Assembly (NCBI RefSeq): GCF_005930975.1
Contig: NZ_VBSE01000033.1
Span: 1-55,742, forward strand
Length of the DNA stretch: 55,742 nt
Reading direction: 5' to 3'
DNA from: Apilactobacillus kunkeei
GTDB lineage: Bacteria; Bacillota; Bacilli; Lactobacillales; Lactobacillaceae
Shown in pieces: positions 18,627-27,518 of the stretch (position 1 is the stretch's first letter; every line of letters starts with the position of its first letter). The translations under genes and the position numbers were made by a program. Below the pieces are notes generated by a model, which made no database searches, was not told the DNA's origin, and saw only the letters and a list, made by a program, of their open reading frames with translations.

Positions 18627-19862
18627 ATGACGAATGAAAAGCATCTATATATCATTCCTACTAATCGAGATGCTCGTGATAGTGTTAAGAGTTTAGTAAA
18701 TGATATAAAAGCAGTAATTAATAACGGATTACTCAAAAGTAATCAAATATACTTTGTGTTATTGGATTCAGGTAATGATATAGATTTTAAATTAAATCAC
18801 CAGCAGTTTTTGAAATCGATAAGGCAGTTGACAATAAACTCCTATCATATTCCTGTTAACGGGCTTGACTATCTACTAGAAAATTATTTAGATATGGAGT
18901 TATCCCAATTATTGGTAGGGGAAGGTTTTTCTTATGGAAAAATGGTAAACAAAATATCAATTATAGCTAATATTTTGAATGTTCAATATATTCATCGAAG
19001 AGACTCAGATGTGTATATTCAAGAAACCAGGGATGAAACCACTCCACTAATTGCGGAAGTATGTGCATTTAAAAATGACCCCAAATGCATGATGGTAGGT
19101 AGCAGTTATATAGGAGCTTGGGGTATTGATTATTCTGATGTAGAGGATGACATCGATACACTTAGAAAGTTATTTTCATTATCTAAGCCTAGCTATACAG
19201 ATGAACAATTAGATGACTACATTAATAATAAATATATTTTGGGATCAAAAGAACATTTTGATGGTAATCTAATTTTTTCAGAAAGAAAAGCTAACTATAT
19301 AGATGCAGGAAACTTTGCCTTAAAAGATATTTTTCAATATATACCAGTTTCACCTGCTGATGTAACGTCTGGAACTGATTATTTGTATAACACTGTATTG
19401 GGAAAATCTGATTGGAAAATGCTATATCATAATGATAGGGTATTTCACAGATATGCCACTGATAGGTATCAAATGATTAACCATATTACGTATGGAGATT
19501 CTAAATTATTATCGAGGTTAATGACCAAAGTTACGCAAACCGCTCTAAATGATGTTAAACTATCAAGTGATTTTAAGAAAATGAATGAACAGTTATCCAA
19601 TTCATATTATGTTGCCATTCACTCTAGTGATATTAAAACTAAATTAATGATAACAGTGGATAATTTTATAGAAGTATATTCCACTATTCAGCACGATAAT
19701 TATAAAAAAATCGCATCACACATATCCAAGAACAAGAAATACTATGTAGACAAAACATTAAATGATGTTAGTAAATTTATACTTTTGATTGATAAATGGG
19801 AGTCTGTAATGAAACAAACTCGTAATATATCCATCTCGAAATTTACAGAAGTGGTAGACTAG
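18627..19862 (+). CDS. Glycosyltransferase-like protein of unknown function
   Basis: A 411-aa soluble protein. The N-terminus (LYIIPTNRDARDSVKSLVND) and a RRDSDVYIQ motif near residue 128 resemble GT-A-fold transferases, in which a DxD motif binds a metal-nucleotide sugar. The overall look recalls the DUF6271-type group, but I am not certain. The ATG at 18627 follows AAGGAGGCTTAGTTTA. A 250-bp AT-rich leader precedes it, with an imperfect hairpin near 18558-18582. The next gene has an almost identical ribosome-site context. Codon use is AT-richer than in the flanking metabolic genes, which suggests an accessory cassette. No signal peptide or TM segment is present. Confidence 0.5.
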   Translation: MTNEKHLYIIPTNRDARDSVKSLVNDIKAVINNGLLKSNQIYFVLLDSGNDIDFKLNHQQFLKSIRQLTINSYHIPVNGLDYLLENYLDMELSQLLVGEGFSYGKMVNKISIIANILNVQYIHRRDSDVYIQETRDETTPLIAEVCAFKNDPKCMMVGSSYIGAWGIDYSDVEDDIDTLRKLFSLSKPSYTDEQLDDYINNKYILGSKEHFDGNLIFSERKANYIDAGNFALKDIFQYIPVSPADVTSGTDYLYNTVLGKSDWKMLYHNDRVFHRYATDRYQMINHITYGDSKLLSRLMTKVTQTALNDVKLSSDFKKMNEQLSNSYYVAIHSSDIKTKLMITVDNFIEVYSTIQHDNYKKIASHISKNKKYYVDKTLNDVSKFILLIDKWESVMKQTRNISISKFTEVVD

Positions 19863-20050
19863 AATATTTATTTTACTAGTAATGTGAGTAGACATATATG
19901 TATGAATATATTAAAAATGAATGAACCCTGCAATATGTTTGTAGTCAGCATAATGATTCAAAAGTGATTTCAAAAAAATTAAACCTAGTAAGTAAAAATT
20001 ACTATTGATATGTATAACTCTTCAATAAATACGTAAGGAGGCTAATTTAT

Positions 20051-20635
20051 TTGAATGATAGCAATCTAAAAATGCATATTTATAATAATGATATTTTAGA
20101 GATATATTCCAAATCTAGAGATAACTTTGAGTTTGAAGATTTTATTTTGGGAATCATTGTGTCGGATAAAAATAATTATATATTGGTTGAAACATTGGAT
20201 GATTCTGGACTCTTAGATTCATATACATTATTACTAAAAAGCGATATATCTAAAATATCTACAAATACTAACTATACGAAAGTATTTACGCATTATGTCA
20301 ATAATAATATTAAGAATAATATATATGATCCTTTTAATTTAAAGGAAGAAATGAAAAGTATATGGAATATGAAGATAGATGATATTATCCAAAATTTCTT
20401 GAGTCACGGAAAAGTTGTATCACTTTGCACAAATATTGATGAAGAATTCCACAAAGGAAATGTAATTGCATATGATAATAACTATATAGTTTTAGACGAA
20501 AGAAGATATCAAAAAACTTTTGGAGGTGAAGTGCAGGAAAAAAATAATTTAATCAGATTAGATACTATAACTGCATTTGACTTGGAAAGTAAGGAAAATA
20601 AACTATATGAACAATATTTAAACAAAGACATATGA
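20051..20635 (+). CDS. Hypothetical protein with two similar beta-rich segments, TTG start
   Basis: A 194-aa protein of unknown function. I chose TTG 20051 because AAGGAGG at 20034-20040 is correctly spaced for it and too far from the first ATG (codon 8). The ribosome-site context AAGGAGGCTAATTTAT closely copies that of the preceding gene. Two segments look alike: GIIVSDKNNYILVETLDDSG near residue 36, and GNVIAYDNNYIVLDERRYQK near residue 140. Each is followed by charged residues and an ...I..I / ...T..AFD strand. This suggests two small beta-barrel (Sm/SH3-like) repeats. It lies 188 bp after the glycosyltransferase-like gene and probably works with it. Confidence 0.55.
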   Translation: MNDSNLKMHIYNNDILEIYSKSRDNFEFEDFILGIIVSDKNNYILVETLDDSGLLDSYTLLLKSDISKISTNTNYTKVFTHYVNNNIKNNIYDPFNLKEEMKSIWNMKIDDIIQNFLSHGKVVSLCTNIDEEFHKGNVIAYDNNYIVLDERRYQKTFGGEVQEKNNLIRLDTITAFDLESKENKLYEQYLNKDI

Positions 20636-20678
20636 TATAAATGTGTCTTTATTTAAGTAAATTGAGGCAAAATAATTA

Positions 20679-20711
20679 AAAAGGCCAGGATATATTCCTG
20701 GTCTTTTTTAG
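20679..20711. terminator. Bidirectional terminator between the unknown cassette and nrdI
   Basis: GGCCAGGA and TCCTGGTC (one G-U pair) with A- and T-runs. It separates convergent genes. Confidence 0.8.
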
Positions 20712-20713
20712 AA

Positions 20714-21172
20714 TTAACTTTCATCATATTTTTTAAGTTCGCCATATACTCTGACTACATCTCTATCGGTTCCACGAAGTTCAAAGTCAGTTACAAATGG
20801 AGCGTCAAATTGTTTAGCGTAACGTTTGGCAGTTAAACAGTATTGCTCATTGAAGTTCTTGTTTCCTGAACCAATAACCCCAATGCAATATTTAGCGTTG
20901 TTGTTATAGTCAATGTATTCGCCTAGTGTGTTGGTCATCATTTCTTTGACGCCATTATCAATACCGTTGCCGCCATCTAAGTAAGTAGGGACAAACGCAA
21001 AGAAGTTACTATTTTCATCGGCAAAGTCTGATTGATCGGTAATTTCTTTTAATTCAATTAATGGGTTACTTTCGTTGTCATTATGCATTGTTTCAGCATA
21101 TTCTTGTAAGTTGGTCACAAAGTTACGTGTGTTACCAGCCACTGAAATATATAGGATTCTAATTGGTTTCAA
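20714..21172 (-). CDS. nrdI: Flavodoxin-like NrdI, class Ib ribonucleotide reductase activator
   Basis: A 152-aa flavodoxin-fold protein. NrdI supplies the oxidant that assembles the dimanganese-tyrosyl radical in NrdF. Visible hallmarks are the FMN-phosphate loop SVAGNTRNF near residue 11, FVPTYLDGGNG (about 60-70), and the NrdI-type GVIGSGNKNFNEQYCLTAKRYA followed by PFVTDFELRGTDRDV. The ATG at 21172 has GGAAG upstream. The expected partners nrdE, nrdF and nrdH are not adjacent, so they must be elsewhere in the genome. Confidence 0.85.
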   Translation of the reverse strand: MKPIRILYISVAGNTRNFVTNLQEYAETMHNDNESNPLIELKEITDQSDFADENSNFFAFVPTYLDGGNGIDNGVKEMMTNTLGEYIDYNNNAKYCIGVIGSGNKNFNEQYCLTAKRYAKQFDAPFVTDFELRGTDRDVVRVYGELKKYDES

Positions 21173-21200
21173 TGTTTAGCTTCCTTTCAAGGCAAAATAA

Positions 21201-21236
21201 AAAATCTGTTAGAAATATATTCTAACAGATTTAAAA
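21201..21236 (-). terminator. Terminator after the CNNM/CorC-like gene
   Basis: AAATCTGTTAGAA and TTCTAACAGATTT form a 13-bp perfect stem with a T-rich tail on the minus strand. Confidence 0.8.
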
Positions 21237-21244
21237 ATTATATA

Positions 21245-22636
21245 TTAGTCTTTACTTTCTTCATCTTTTGGTTCTTCTGATGATTTTTCAGCCATAGCCT
21301 CGTGGTTATCACGTAAATCGTCTACTTCGAATAAATCAATAAATGAATTTTCAAAATGTAATACCTTAAATGTGAAAGTATCTACCTTGAATTCAGTACC
21401 AGGTTTTATTTGAATACCTGGGTTATTGTCGATAAAGTAACCGGAAAGGGTAACACTATCTGATTTGCTGAAGTCTTTGATTTCAGTCTTGAAGTAACGT
21501 TCAAAATCATAGGTAGTCATCTTACCACTTACTTGGTAAGTGCCCTTAGGTTGTTTGAAGACGTATTCATTGGTTGCTGGATCGATTTCGTCTCGAACAG
21601 TACCGAATAGTTCTTCATAAATATCTTTATCAGTAATAATACCTGAAGTACCACCATATTCATCAACTACGACAACAATAGGAGTTCTCATAGTAATCAT
21701 CTTTTGAAGCACTTCAGTAATCTTCATTGTTTCAGGAACAGTTCCAATATCACGAATTAAACGTTCAACTGGGATGTTTGAGTTTACTCTTGATTGACGA
21801 ATAAGGTCGTAACAGTAAACGTAACCTAAAATGTTATCTTTATTGTTATCGATAACAACTGGGATACGACTGAATTTTGATTGTAGGTAAACTGTAATGG
21901 CGTCGTCTACTAGAGTATTGATGTCCATAACAGTCAACTGAGTTCTATCAATCATGATGTCTTTGGCAACTTTATCGTTAAAGTCAAAGGCACGTTGCAT
22001 GTATAAGTAATCGTATTTTTCAAGATCACCATTTTCAACGGCTTCCTTTGAGATGCTTAGGATTTCAGCTTGTGACATTGATTCATCACTTTCATCTGTC
22101 ATCTTAAGACCCATTAACTTAACAACACCAGCGGCACTGACGTTGATAGCCCATACGAAAGGATAGAAGATAGTGTGGAAGTAATGAAGTGATGTAGCAA
22201 CATATCCAAGCACTTTTCTTGGCATAGCGATACTGATGTTCTTAGGAACAACTTCAGTAACTACAACTTCAAGATAAGTTAGTATAAAGATACCAACAAC
22301 ACTACCCACGGCGTGTGCTGTACTTTGAGCAACTATGCCGGGCTTTAATTCTAAAACATCAAAGATGGCATCAACGATAAGACTTTCACCAAGCCACCCC
22401 ATTAGGATACCGCAGGCGGTAACTCCCACTTGTGTGGTTGATAAATAGTCATTTAGGTTAGTTAGCATGTGCATTTCACGAGCAAGTTTCTTTGACTTAC
22501 CCTTGGTTTCTTCTTCTTCTTCTAACATGCTGTATCGGGTTTGCACTAGGGCAAATTCACAGGCAACAAAGTATGCGGCGAAGAAGAAAGCTATTAATAC
22601 AATAATGATTTGAAAGAATATCACACCACTATCCAA
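21245..22636 (-). CDS. CNNM/HlyC-CorC family membrane protein (DUF21-CBS-CorC)
   Basis: A 463-aa protein with the classical order: an N-terminal DUF21 transmembrane domain (about 1-200, with SALVQTRYS-like CEFALVQTRYSML and EVVPKNISIAMP), a CBS pair (about 215-345, MIDRTQLTVMDI... and VVVVDEYGGTSGIITDKDI), and a C-terminal CorC/HlyC domain ending in an acidic tail. Members are linked to Mg2+/Co2+ transport or tolerance, although often annotated hemolysin. It forms a single unit with its own terminator. Confidence 0.9.
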   Translation of the reverse strand: MDSGVIFFQIIIVLIAFFFAAYFVACEFALVQTRYSMLEEEEETKGKSKKLAREMHMLTNLNDYLSTTQVGVTACGILMGWLGESLIVDAIFDVLELKPGIVAQSTAHAVGSVVGIFILTYLEVVVTEVVPKNISIAMPRKVLGYVATSLHYFHTIFYPFVWAINVSAAGVVKLMGLKMTDESDESMSQAEILSISKEAVENGDLEKYDYLYMQRAFDFNDKVAKDIMIDRTQLTVMDINTLVDDAITVYLQSKFSRIPVVIDNNKDNILGYVYCYDLIRQSRVNSNIPVERLIRDIGTVPETMKITEVLQKMITMRTPIVVVVDEYGGTSGIITDKDIYEELFGTVRDEIDPATNEYVFKQPKGTYQVSGKMTTYDFERYFKTEIKDFSKSDSVTLSGYFIDNNPGIQIKPGTEFKVDTFTFKVLHFENSFIDLFEVDDLRDNHEAMAEKSSEEPKDEESKD

Positions 22637-22804
22637 CAGAACATTCCCCGTTTCTTAATAAAATTTGTATAATGTCTACATTATACCTGTTATGTTTAGT
22701 TTTTTTAAGTAATTTAATGAATATAATAACTTATTTTCGCTAAAAAAGATTTAAAAAAATGAAACTTTAGTCAAAATTTTAACATTTAGTCTGCATTCAC
22801 ATTG

Positions 22805-23743
22805 TCACACATTTGCTTCAGCAATTAAACTAGCTAGCTTATCACGGTTCCATAGGTCGATATCTAACTTCTCGCTCGCTGAGATGGCGTGAGGTGTGAA
22901 GTAGCTGTTGGTAATAACTACAGCCTTCTTGCAATTGTAGTAACTACGTCCTGAGTTGGCCTCTTGAACGGCCTTTATTCCAACGGGGCTGGCATATAAT
23001 TTGCATTGAAATACATAGCTGGTGTCACCATTTTTGGCGTAAACGTCGACACCAAAATCGCTGCTTCCCTGAGTGCGTTTAATTTCTGAGAAACCAAGTG
23101 CATTGAGTAGGTCGCATGTAAAGGTTTCAAATTGATAACCATCAAAGTTATCAATCATTGCTAATTTTTGTTTGGACTGGTAATCCATAAATGATTGGTA
23201 TTCATCGGTCACATGGGCATCTACAAGTTGATCCTTTTGTTCTTGAAGGCGTTTGATGTCATTTATCAGACTATCGTGTTTTGAAGTTAACTCATTTAGT
23301 TGTTGGTATTTAATGTTTAACTCATTGATTTGCTTGCTTAACTGATTACGGTAAGCCTTTTGTGACTCAATTCGTTCCTTTGTATCTTCTAATTGATGTT
23401 GCAAAATTGATAGCTCGTTTAGATAAGGCGTTGCTTGAGCTTGATATTGTTGTCTAGAGATATCTACAGATTGATTTTGATACGTCATTTGTTTGGAAAC
23501 GACAGGCGTTTTTTTAAACGTATATGTTTGATGTCTACTGATGTTGTTCTTAATTGTTTTGATAAAGTGTTTTTCTGATTTTGGTAGTATGCAGTATTCA
23601 ATGATAAGCAAAGTGAATGCAATGCACAGTGATGTCACTGGACTATAAATGCTTTTCATATGAATCATGGCTACCACAATGTCGATAATTTTTAATGTGA
23701 TTAGGATACATATAAATCGACGAATGAAGTGACAGATTTTCAC
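22805..23743 (-). CDS. Membrane-anchored Mrr-like PD-(D/E)xK nuclease
   Basis: A 312-aa protein with three parts. Two N-terminal hydrophobic segments lie within residues 1-55. A long Gln/Lys-rich coiled coil spans about 95-180. The C-terminal domain has QFETFTCDLLNALGF, DFGVDVYAKNGD and YVFQCKLYASPVG (about 205-250). The D...QxK arrangement is the Mrr-type catalytic core (QxK variant). Mrr proteins cut methylated or otherwise modified DNA. The membrane anchor and coiled coil put it near the envelope, as in several uncharacterised Firmicutes members, so a role in limiting incoming DNA is plausible but inferred. No methyltransferase is adjacent. Confidence 0.75.
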   Translation of the reverse strand: MKICHFIRRFICILITLKIIDIVVAMIHMKSIYSPVTSLCIAFTLLIIEYCILPKSEKHFIKTIKNNISRHQTYTFKKTPVVSKQMTYQNQSVDISRQQYQAQATPYLNELSILQHQLEDTKERIESQKAYRNQLSKQINELNIKYQQLNELTSKHDSLINDIKRLQEQKDQLVDAHVTDEYQSFMDYQSKQKLAMIDNFDGYQFETFTCDLLNALGFSEIKRTQGSSDFGVDVYAKNGDTSYVFQCKLYASPVGIKAVQEANSGRSYYNCKKAVVITNSYFTPHAISASEKLDIDLWNRDKLASLIAEANV

Positions 23744-23838
23744 GTCTAAACTTCCTTTTTGTTTTGATAATAACCCTATTTTATCAGATATGATGCGGTT
23801 TCTCTATGCTTTTGGGAACGTTTGTTCTATACAAATGC

Positions 23839-23876
23839 AAAAAAATCCCCCCGACATATTGTCGAGGGGTTTTTTT
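23839..23876. terminator. Terminator of the glycosylation operon
   Basis: A GC-rich stem (CCCC-CGAC / GTCG-GGGG type, with one mismatch) is flanked by A- and T-runs. It ends the minus-strand GtrA-GT39-GT2 operon. Confidence 0.85.
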
Positions 23877-24840
23877 AGCCATGATGTTTCTTTATCGTGG
23901 TGATGTTTCCAGGATGATTATTAAATCCGTAAGAGTTAGAAACGACGTATTGAGGACGATGTTTGGAAGCATCAAAAGTGCGGTATAGATAATCACCAAT
24001 TATGCCCAGCGCAAGCATGATCATTCCTGATAGGACACACATTAAAGAGATTGCAAATGTAAGTGTCGAGATACCAGTAAAGATGGTGATTAATCCATAA
24101 ATGACTCCAGCGATAATACTGATGGAACCGGTATAATTTACTATCTTGAGGGGGATTTCGGAGAATGAGGTGATTCCATCAGACGCTAGTCTAATCATTT
24201 TAGTTAGGGGGTATTTTGTGACTCCCGCATTTCTTTCTTGTCGTTCATAAGTTACGGCGGTTTGTTTAAAACCAACCCATGAAACTAGGCCACGAACAAA
24301 TGGCTCAGGTTCGTTTAATTTGGAAAGTGCATCAACCACTTTACGATCCATTAGGCGAAAGTCACCAGTATCAAGGGGGATATCAACGTTGGCGACTTTA
24401 TGCATCACACGGTAGAAGGCTTTCGCAGAGAAACGTTTGAAGAAAGATTCGCCTTCACGGATAAGGCGTTTTCCATAGACAACGTCAAAGCCTTCCTGCC
24501 ACTTTTCAATCATGTTAGGGATTACAGATGGGGGATCTTGTAAGTCCGCATCCATGACGACAACCGCATCACCTTTGGCATATCTAATACCGGCGGTAAT
24601 TGCTAGTTGGTGACCGAAGTTTCTTGAAAATTCGACCAATCTAATGTTTTCGTATTGTGATTGTGCGTGACGGATAATATCTACGCTTGAATCGACAGAG
24701 CCGTCATCCACAAAGATAATTTCGTAAGTTTCAATTTGGCATTCCACGAAGTTTTCTAGAACTTCGATGGTGTTTTTGATGCCATCTTCTTCATTGTAAA
24801 CGGGGAGAACAATGGAGATTTTATTAATTTTATTTGGCAT
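23875..24840 (-). CDS. GT2 polyprenyl-phosphate glycosyltransferase (YkcC/GtrB-like)
   Basis: A 321-aa family 2 transferase that moves a sugar from a nucleotide donor to undecaprenyl phosphate on the inner membrane face. The GT-A domain has SIVLPVYNEEDGI, FVDDGSVDSS and the metal motif VMDADLQDPP (about 93-102). Two C-terminal TM helices (about 228-290) anchor it. The last gene of a three-gene operon, it is 14 nt after the GT39 gene. It should provide the lipid-linked sugar used by that enzyme, with GtrA as probable flippase. Confidence 0.88.
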   Translation of the reverse strand: MPNKINKISIVLPVYNEEDGIKNTIEVLENFVECQIETYEIIFVDDGSVDSSVDIIRHAQSQYENIRLVEFSRNFGHQLAITAGIRYAKGDAVVVMDADLQDPPSVIPNMIEKWQEGFDVVYGKRLIREGESFFKRFSAKAFYRVMHKVANVDIPLDTGDFRLMDRKVVDALSKLNEPEPFVRGLVSWVGFKQTAVTYERQERNAGVTKYPLTKMIRLASDGITSFSEIPLKIVNYTGSISIIAGVIYGLITIFTGISTLTFAISLMCVLSGMIMLALGIIGDYLYRTFDASKHRPQYVVSNSYGFNNHPGNITTIKKHHG

Positions 24841-24854
24841 GAGACACCTCCAGA

Positions 24855-27002
24855 TTAATAAATGCTGGAAAGGTCATATAAGGTACCGTTGCTCATGTTA
24901 GATGGTCCACCACCCATATTCATTGATTGCTTACCACTTGGTTTGGCCATCTTAGCGGATGCACCATTCTTCATGGTGAAGTTCATTGAGTTGGATGAAG
25001 AAGTAGTGCTGGATGAACCACCATATTCGCTAGCACTGACCTTCTTAGCATGTTTCTTGATCCAGTTAACAATAGTGCTATTAGTAGAACCAGACTTACC
25101 TTCATCTAGGTAGTATTTAACTTGTCCAGATTTTACTAATTGCTTGAATTTGCTTAATGTCATTGCAGGGTCAGTTCCATTGAAACCACCCATTGCCATG
25201 ACGGCTTTCTTGGTTTTAATAATATATGGAGCAGCAGTGCCAGAATCTGCGGTTGCGAATAGGTACTTGGCATTGCCTTGGTGTTTAGTTAAATAGTTCA
25301 ACAATTTGGTATTAACTGTTCCGTTACCAATTCCACCTGAGTTATTACCACCACTGGTTAAGAGATCGGGACCAGCGGTAGGAATGGCTGCAGATTCTTT
25401 AGCAAGAGTTGGAGTTAATGACCAGAAACTAGGTGCTACAGCAATTGATAGTAGCCCTATGATAACGATAGCCTTTCCGGCAGGTTTAGCTTTAAATACA
25501 AGTAATAAGATACTTGCTATAACTGCTACAACTAAGATTAAGACACTTAACCATGCGTAGTAGCTTGAGACATACCATGCTTGTAGTCCGGCAGTAACAA
25601 CGATTGCTAGTGGTAGGAAGTATGCCTTGTAATTGTTTAGACCGAAACGTTTAAACAAGTCCAGCATAGCTGCTAACCCAAGTCCAGCAAGAGCTGCAAT
25701 GGCGGGAGCTAACATGATGGTGTAGTAAGGATGGAAGAAACTAGCTACGGAGAAGAATCCGTAGACTGGCACTAACCAACCTGTCCATAAAACAGTGTGT
25801 TTTTGACGAGTAGTAAGTTGGTACCATTTACGCTTAGGATCAGCGAAGCCGATGAATGCGGCAATCATACCGATGATGGAGAATGGTAGCAACCAACTGA
25901 TTTGTGGTCCTAGAGCTGATTGGAATAGACGAAGTGGACCAGCAGTTCCGATGTTAAATGCACCACCGGCACCACCCATACCGCCTTTACCGTTCATCTT
26001 CATACCACCACGATGAGTTCCGCCAGGGAAGTTACCACGTGATTTCATGTTTTTAGATGGATTGAAATTACCCATCTTTCCACTTGGTGGAGTCATGTTG
26101 TTATTGGTTTTTGTGCTTCCAGTAGGTTGCTTAGAATTCTTAGAAGAATTACCGCCCATACCTTTGAAAGCACCACCAGTACCAGTAGTTTGACCTAGTA
26201 ATCTTTGAGTACCGTTGTACCCAAATGCTAGTTCTAATACTGAGTTATGTTGTGATCCACCTTCATATGGACGGTTATTAGCTGATGTCATATCAACTGA
26301 TAGTGGCCATGATAGGGTGAATACAACTAAAGCAATTGTGGCAAGTGACAACTTACCAATCTTTTTCTTCCATGAATCGTTTGATGCTAACCAGTAGAAG
26401 ATAAGCATTGCTGGAATAATCATGAAAGCTTGTAGCATTTTAATGTTAAACGCGAATCCGATGGTAGCAAAACTTCCGATTAACCAGAACATGTTGTGCT
26501 TGTTAATGGATTTTTGTAGCATCCAGATTGCTAACAATAGGAAGTAGATTAAAGTAGCATCCATATTGTTGGTACGAGAGTCAGCAACGACAATGGGGGT
26601 AATAGTCATTACTAACGCTGCAATTCTACCTGCGAATCGACCAAAGTAGGGAGTAACTAGTCGATACATTAAGTAGACGGATCCGACACCGAATAATACT
26701 GATGGTAGTACCACACTAAAGTTTGAAACACCTAGGATTTTAGCTGAGATAGCCATGAACCATAGGGCAACAGGTGGCTTATCGACAGTGATGTATCCTG
26801 CTGGATCAAAACTGGCATACCAGAAGTTTTTAAAACTCTGGGTCATACTAGTGATGGCGGAAGTATAGAAGTCATTGGCAGAACCAGTTTTCCATGTTCC
26901 GTAACCGTACAAGCCTAATGCAATTAGGAGAATAATGGCTAACACCCAATCGACTTTATGTCGTTGGAAGAAGTTAGGCTTCTTGTCTGTCGGTTCATTC
27001 AT
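24855..27002 (-). CDS. GT39/PMT-type membrane glycosyltransferase (YkcB-like)
   Basis: A 715-aa multi-spanning protein with the first-loop DPAGYITVDKPPVALWFMA motif of lipid-phosphate-sugar-dependent transferases (PMT/ArnT type). It should use the polyprenyl-phosphate sugar made by the adjacent GT2 to decorate a cell-envelope acceptor outside the membrane. Two low-complexity extracellular stretches stand out. One is a Gly/Met/Asn/Lys-rich insert at about residues 280-355; the other is the Ser/Met-rich C-terminus. Its start codon overlaps the gtrA stop. The acceptor (teichoic acid, polysaccharide or protein) is unknown. Confidence 0.85.
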   Translation of the reverse strand: MNEPTDKKPNFFQRHKVDWVLAIILLIALGLYGYGTWKTGSANDFYTSAITSMTQSFKNFWYASFDPAGYITVDKPPVALWFMAISAKILGVSNFSVVLPSVLFGVGSVYLMYRLVTPYFGRFAGRIAALVMTITPIVVADSRTNNMDATLIYFLLLAIWMLQKSINKHNMFWLIGSFATIGFAFNIKMLQAFMIIPAMLIFYWLASNDSWKKKIGKLSLATIALVVFTLSWPLSVDMTSANNRPYEGGSQHNSVLELAFGYNGTQRLLGQTTGTGGAFKGMGGNSSKNSKQPTGSTKTNNNMTPPSGKMGNFNPSKNMKSRGNFPGGTHRGGMKMNGKGGMGGAGGAFNIGTAGPLRLFQSALGPQISWLLPFSIIGMIAAFIGFADPKRKWYQLTTRQKHTVLWTGWLVPVYGFFSVASFFHPYYTIMLAPAIAALAGLGLAAMLDLFKRFGLNNYKAYFLPLAIVVTAGLQAWYVSSYYAWLSVLILVVAVIASILLLVFKAKPAGKAIVIIGLLSIAVAPSFWSLTPTLAKESAAIPTAGPDLLTSGGNNSGGIGNGTVNTKLLNYLTKHQGNAKYLFATADSGTAAPYIIKTKKAVMAMGGFNGTDPAMTLSKFKQLVKSGQVKYYLDEGKSGSTNSTIVNWIKKHAKKVSASEYGGSSSTTSSSNSMNFTMKNGASAKMAKPSGKQSMNMGGGPSNMSNGTLYDLSSIY

Positions 27003-27396
27003 TGGCAGATGCCTCCTTTAATTCATTTTTTCTAAATACCCAATATTTACTTAATAGGAAGTTGGTAGGAGTAGTGACTAGAAGCGTGATTAGGGGGATA
27101 ATGCTGGCAATAACGTGGAAATAATTACTTGCCACTTCGGTCACTAAAATACTTAACGTCCAGGTTAGAAAGTAAGTAAGGTAGTATTTGACGACGATCA
27201 TCCAGTCATGATTGGCTTTAAATACCCACTTTTGATTAATTGTTAGACCAATAATCGACGTGATACCATATCCAATCGCCATTGCAAAAGTAGGAGAAGT
27301 TGCTTTATACAACATTGAATAGATAAGATAAGTTAAAATAGTATTGATAAGACCAACAATTCCGAATTTAAAAAACTGCCGCAAAATATTTATCAT
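26995..27396 (-). CDS. GtrA-family membrane protein
   Basis: A 133-aa protein with four hydrophobic helices and the family-typical FFKFGIVGLINTILTYLIY start and INQKWVFKANH / LSKYWVFRKNE segments. GtrA proteins are thought to flip undecaprenyl-phosphate sugars. It is the first gene of the GtrA-GT39-GT2 operon, divergent from the two-component system, and its promoter probably lies in the repeat array at 27444-27482. Confidence 0.85.
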   Translation of the reverse strand: MINILRQFFKFGIVGLINTILTYLIYSMLYKATSPTFAMAIGYGITSIIGLTINQKWVFKANHDWMIVVKYYLTYFLTWTLSILVTEVASNYFHVIASIIPLITLLVTTPTNFLLSKYWVFRKNELKEASANE

Positions 27397-27432
27397 GGTT
27401 GGGCACTTCCTTTTTTGGAATGATTTAAGTCT

Positions 27433-27482
27433 AGTTTAAGAAAATTAAACTAATCTTAAAGCAATCATAAACTTAGCTTAAA
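27433..27482. promoter_or_regulatory. Four-hexamer array, probable response-regulator operator
   Basis: Read on the minus strand, TTTAAG, TTTATG, TTTAAG and TTTAAT occur at exact 11-bp steps (27444-27482). This is the TTTAAG-N5-TTTAAG pattern used by CiaR-like OmpR-type regulators. A -10-like TAAACT at 27433-27438 follows on the minus strand toward gtrA. The array sits between the two-component system and the glycosylation operon, so it could serve both. Confidence 0.6.
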
Positions 27483-27518
27483 TACGAAAATCAATTGAAA
27501 TCGAAAGGAATGATTAAC

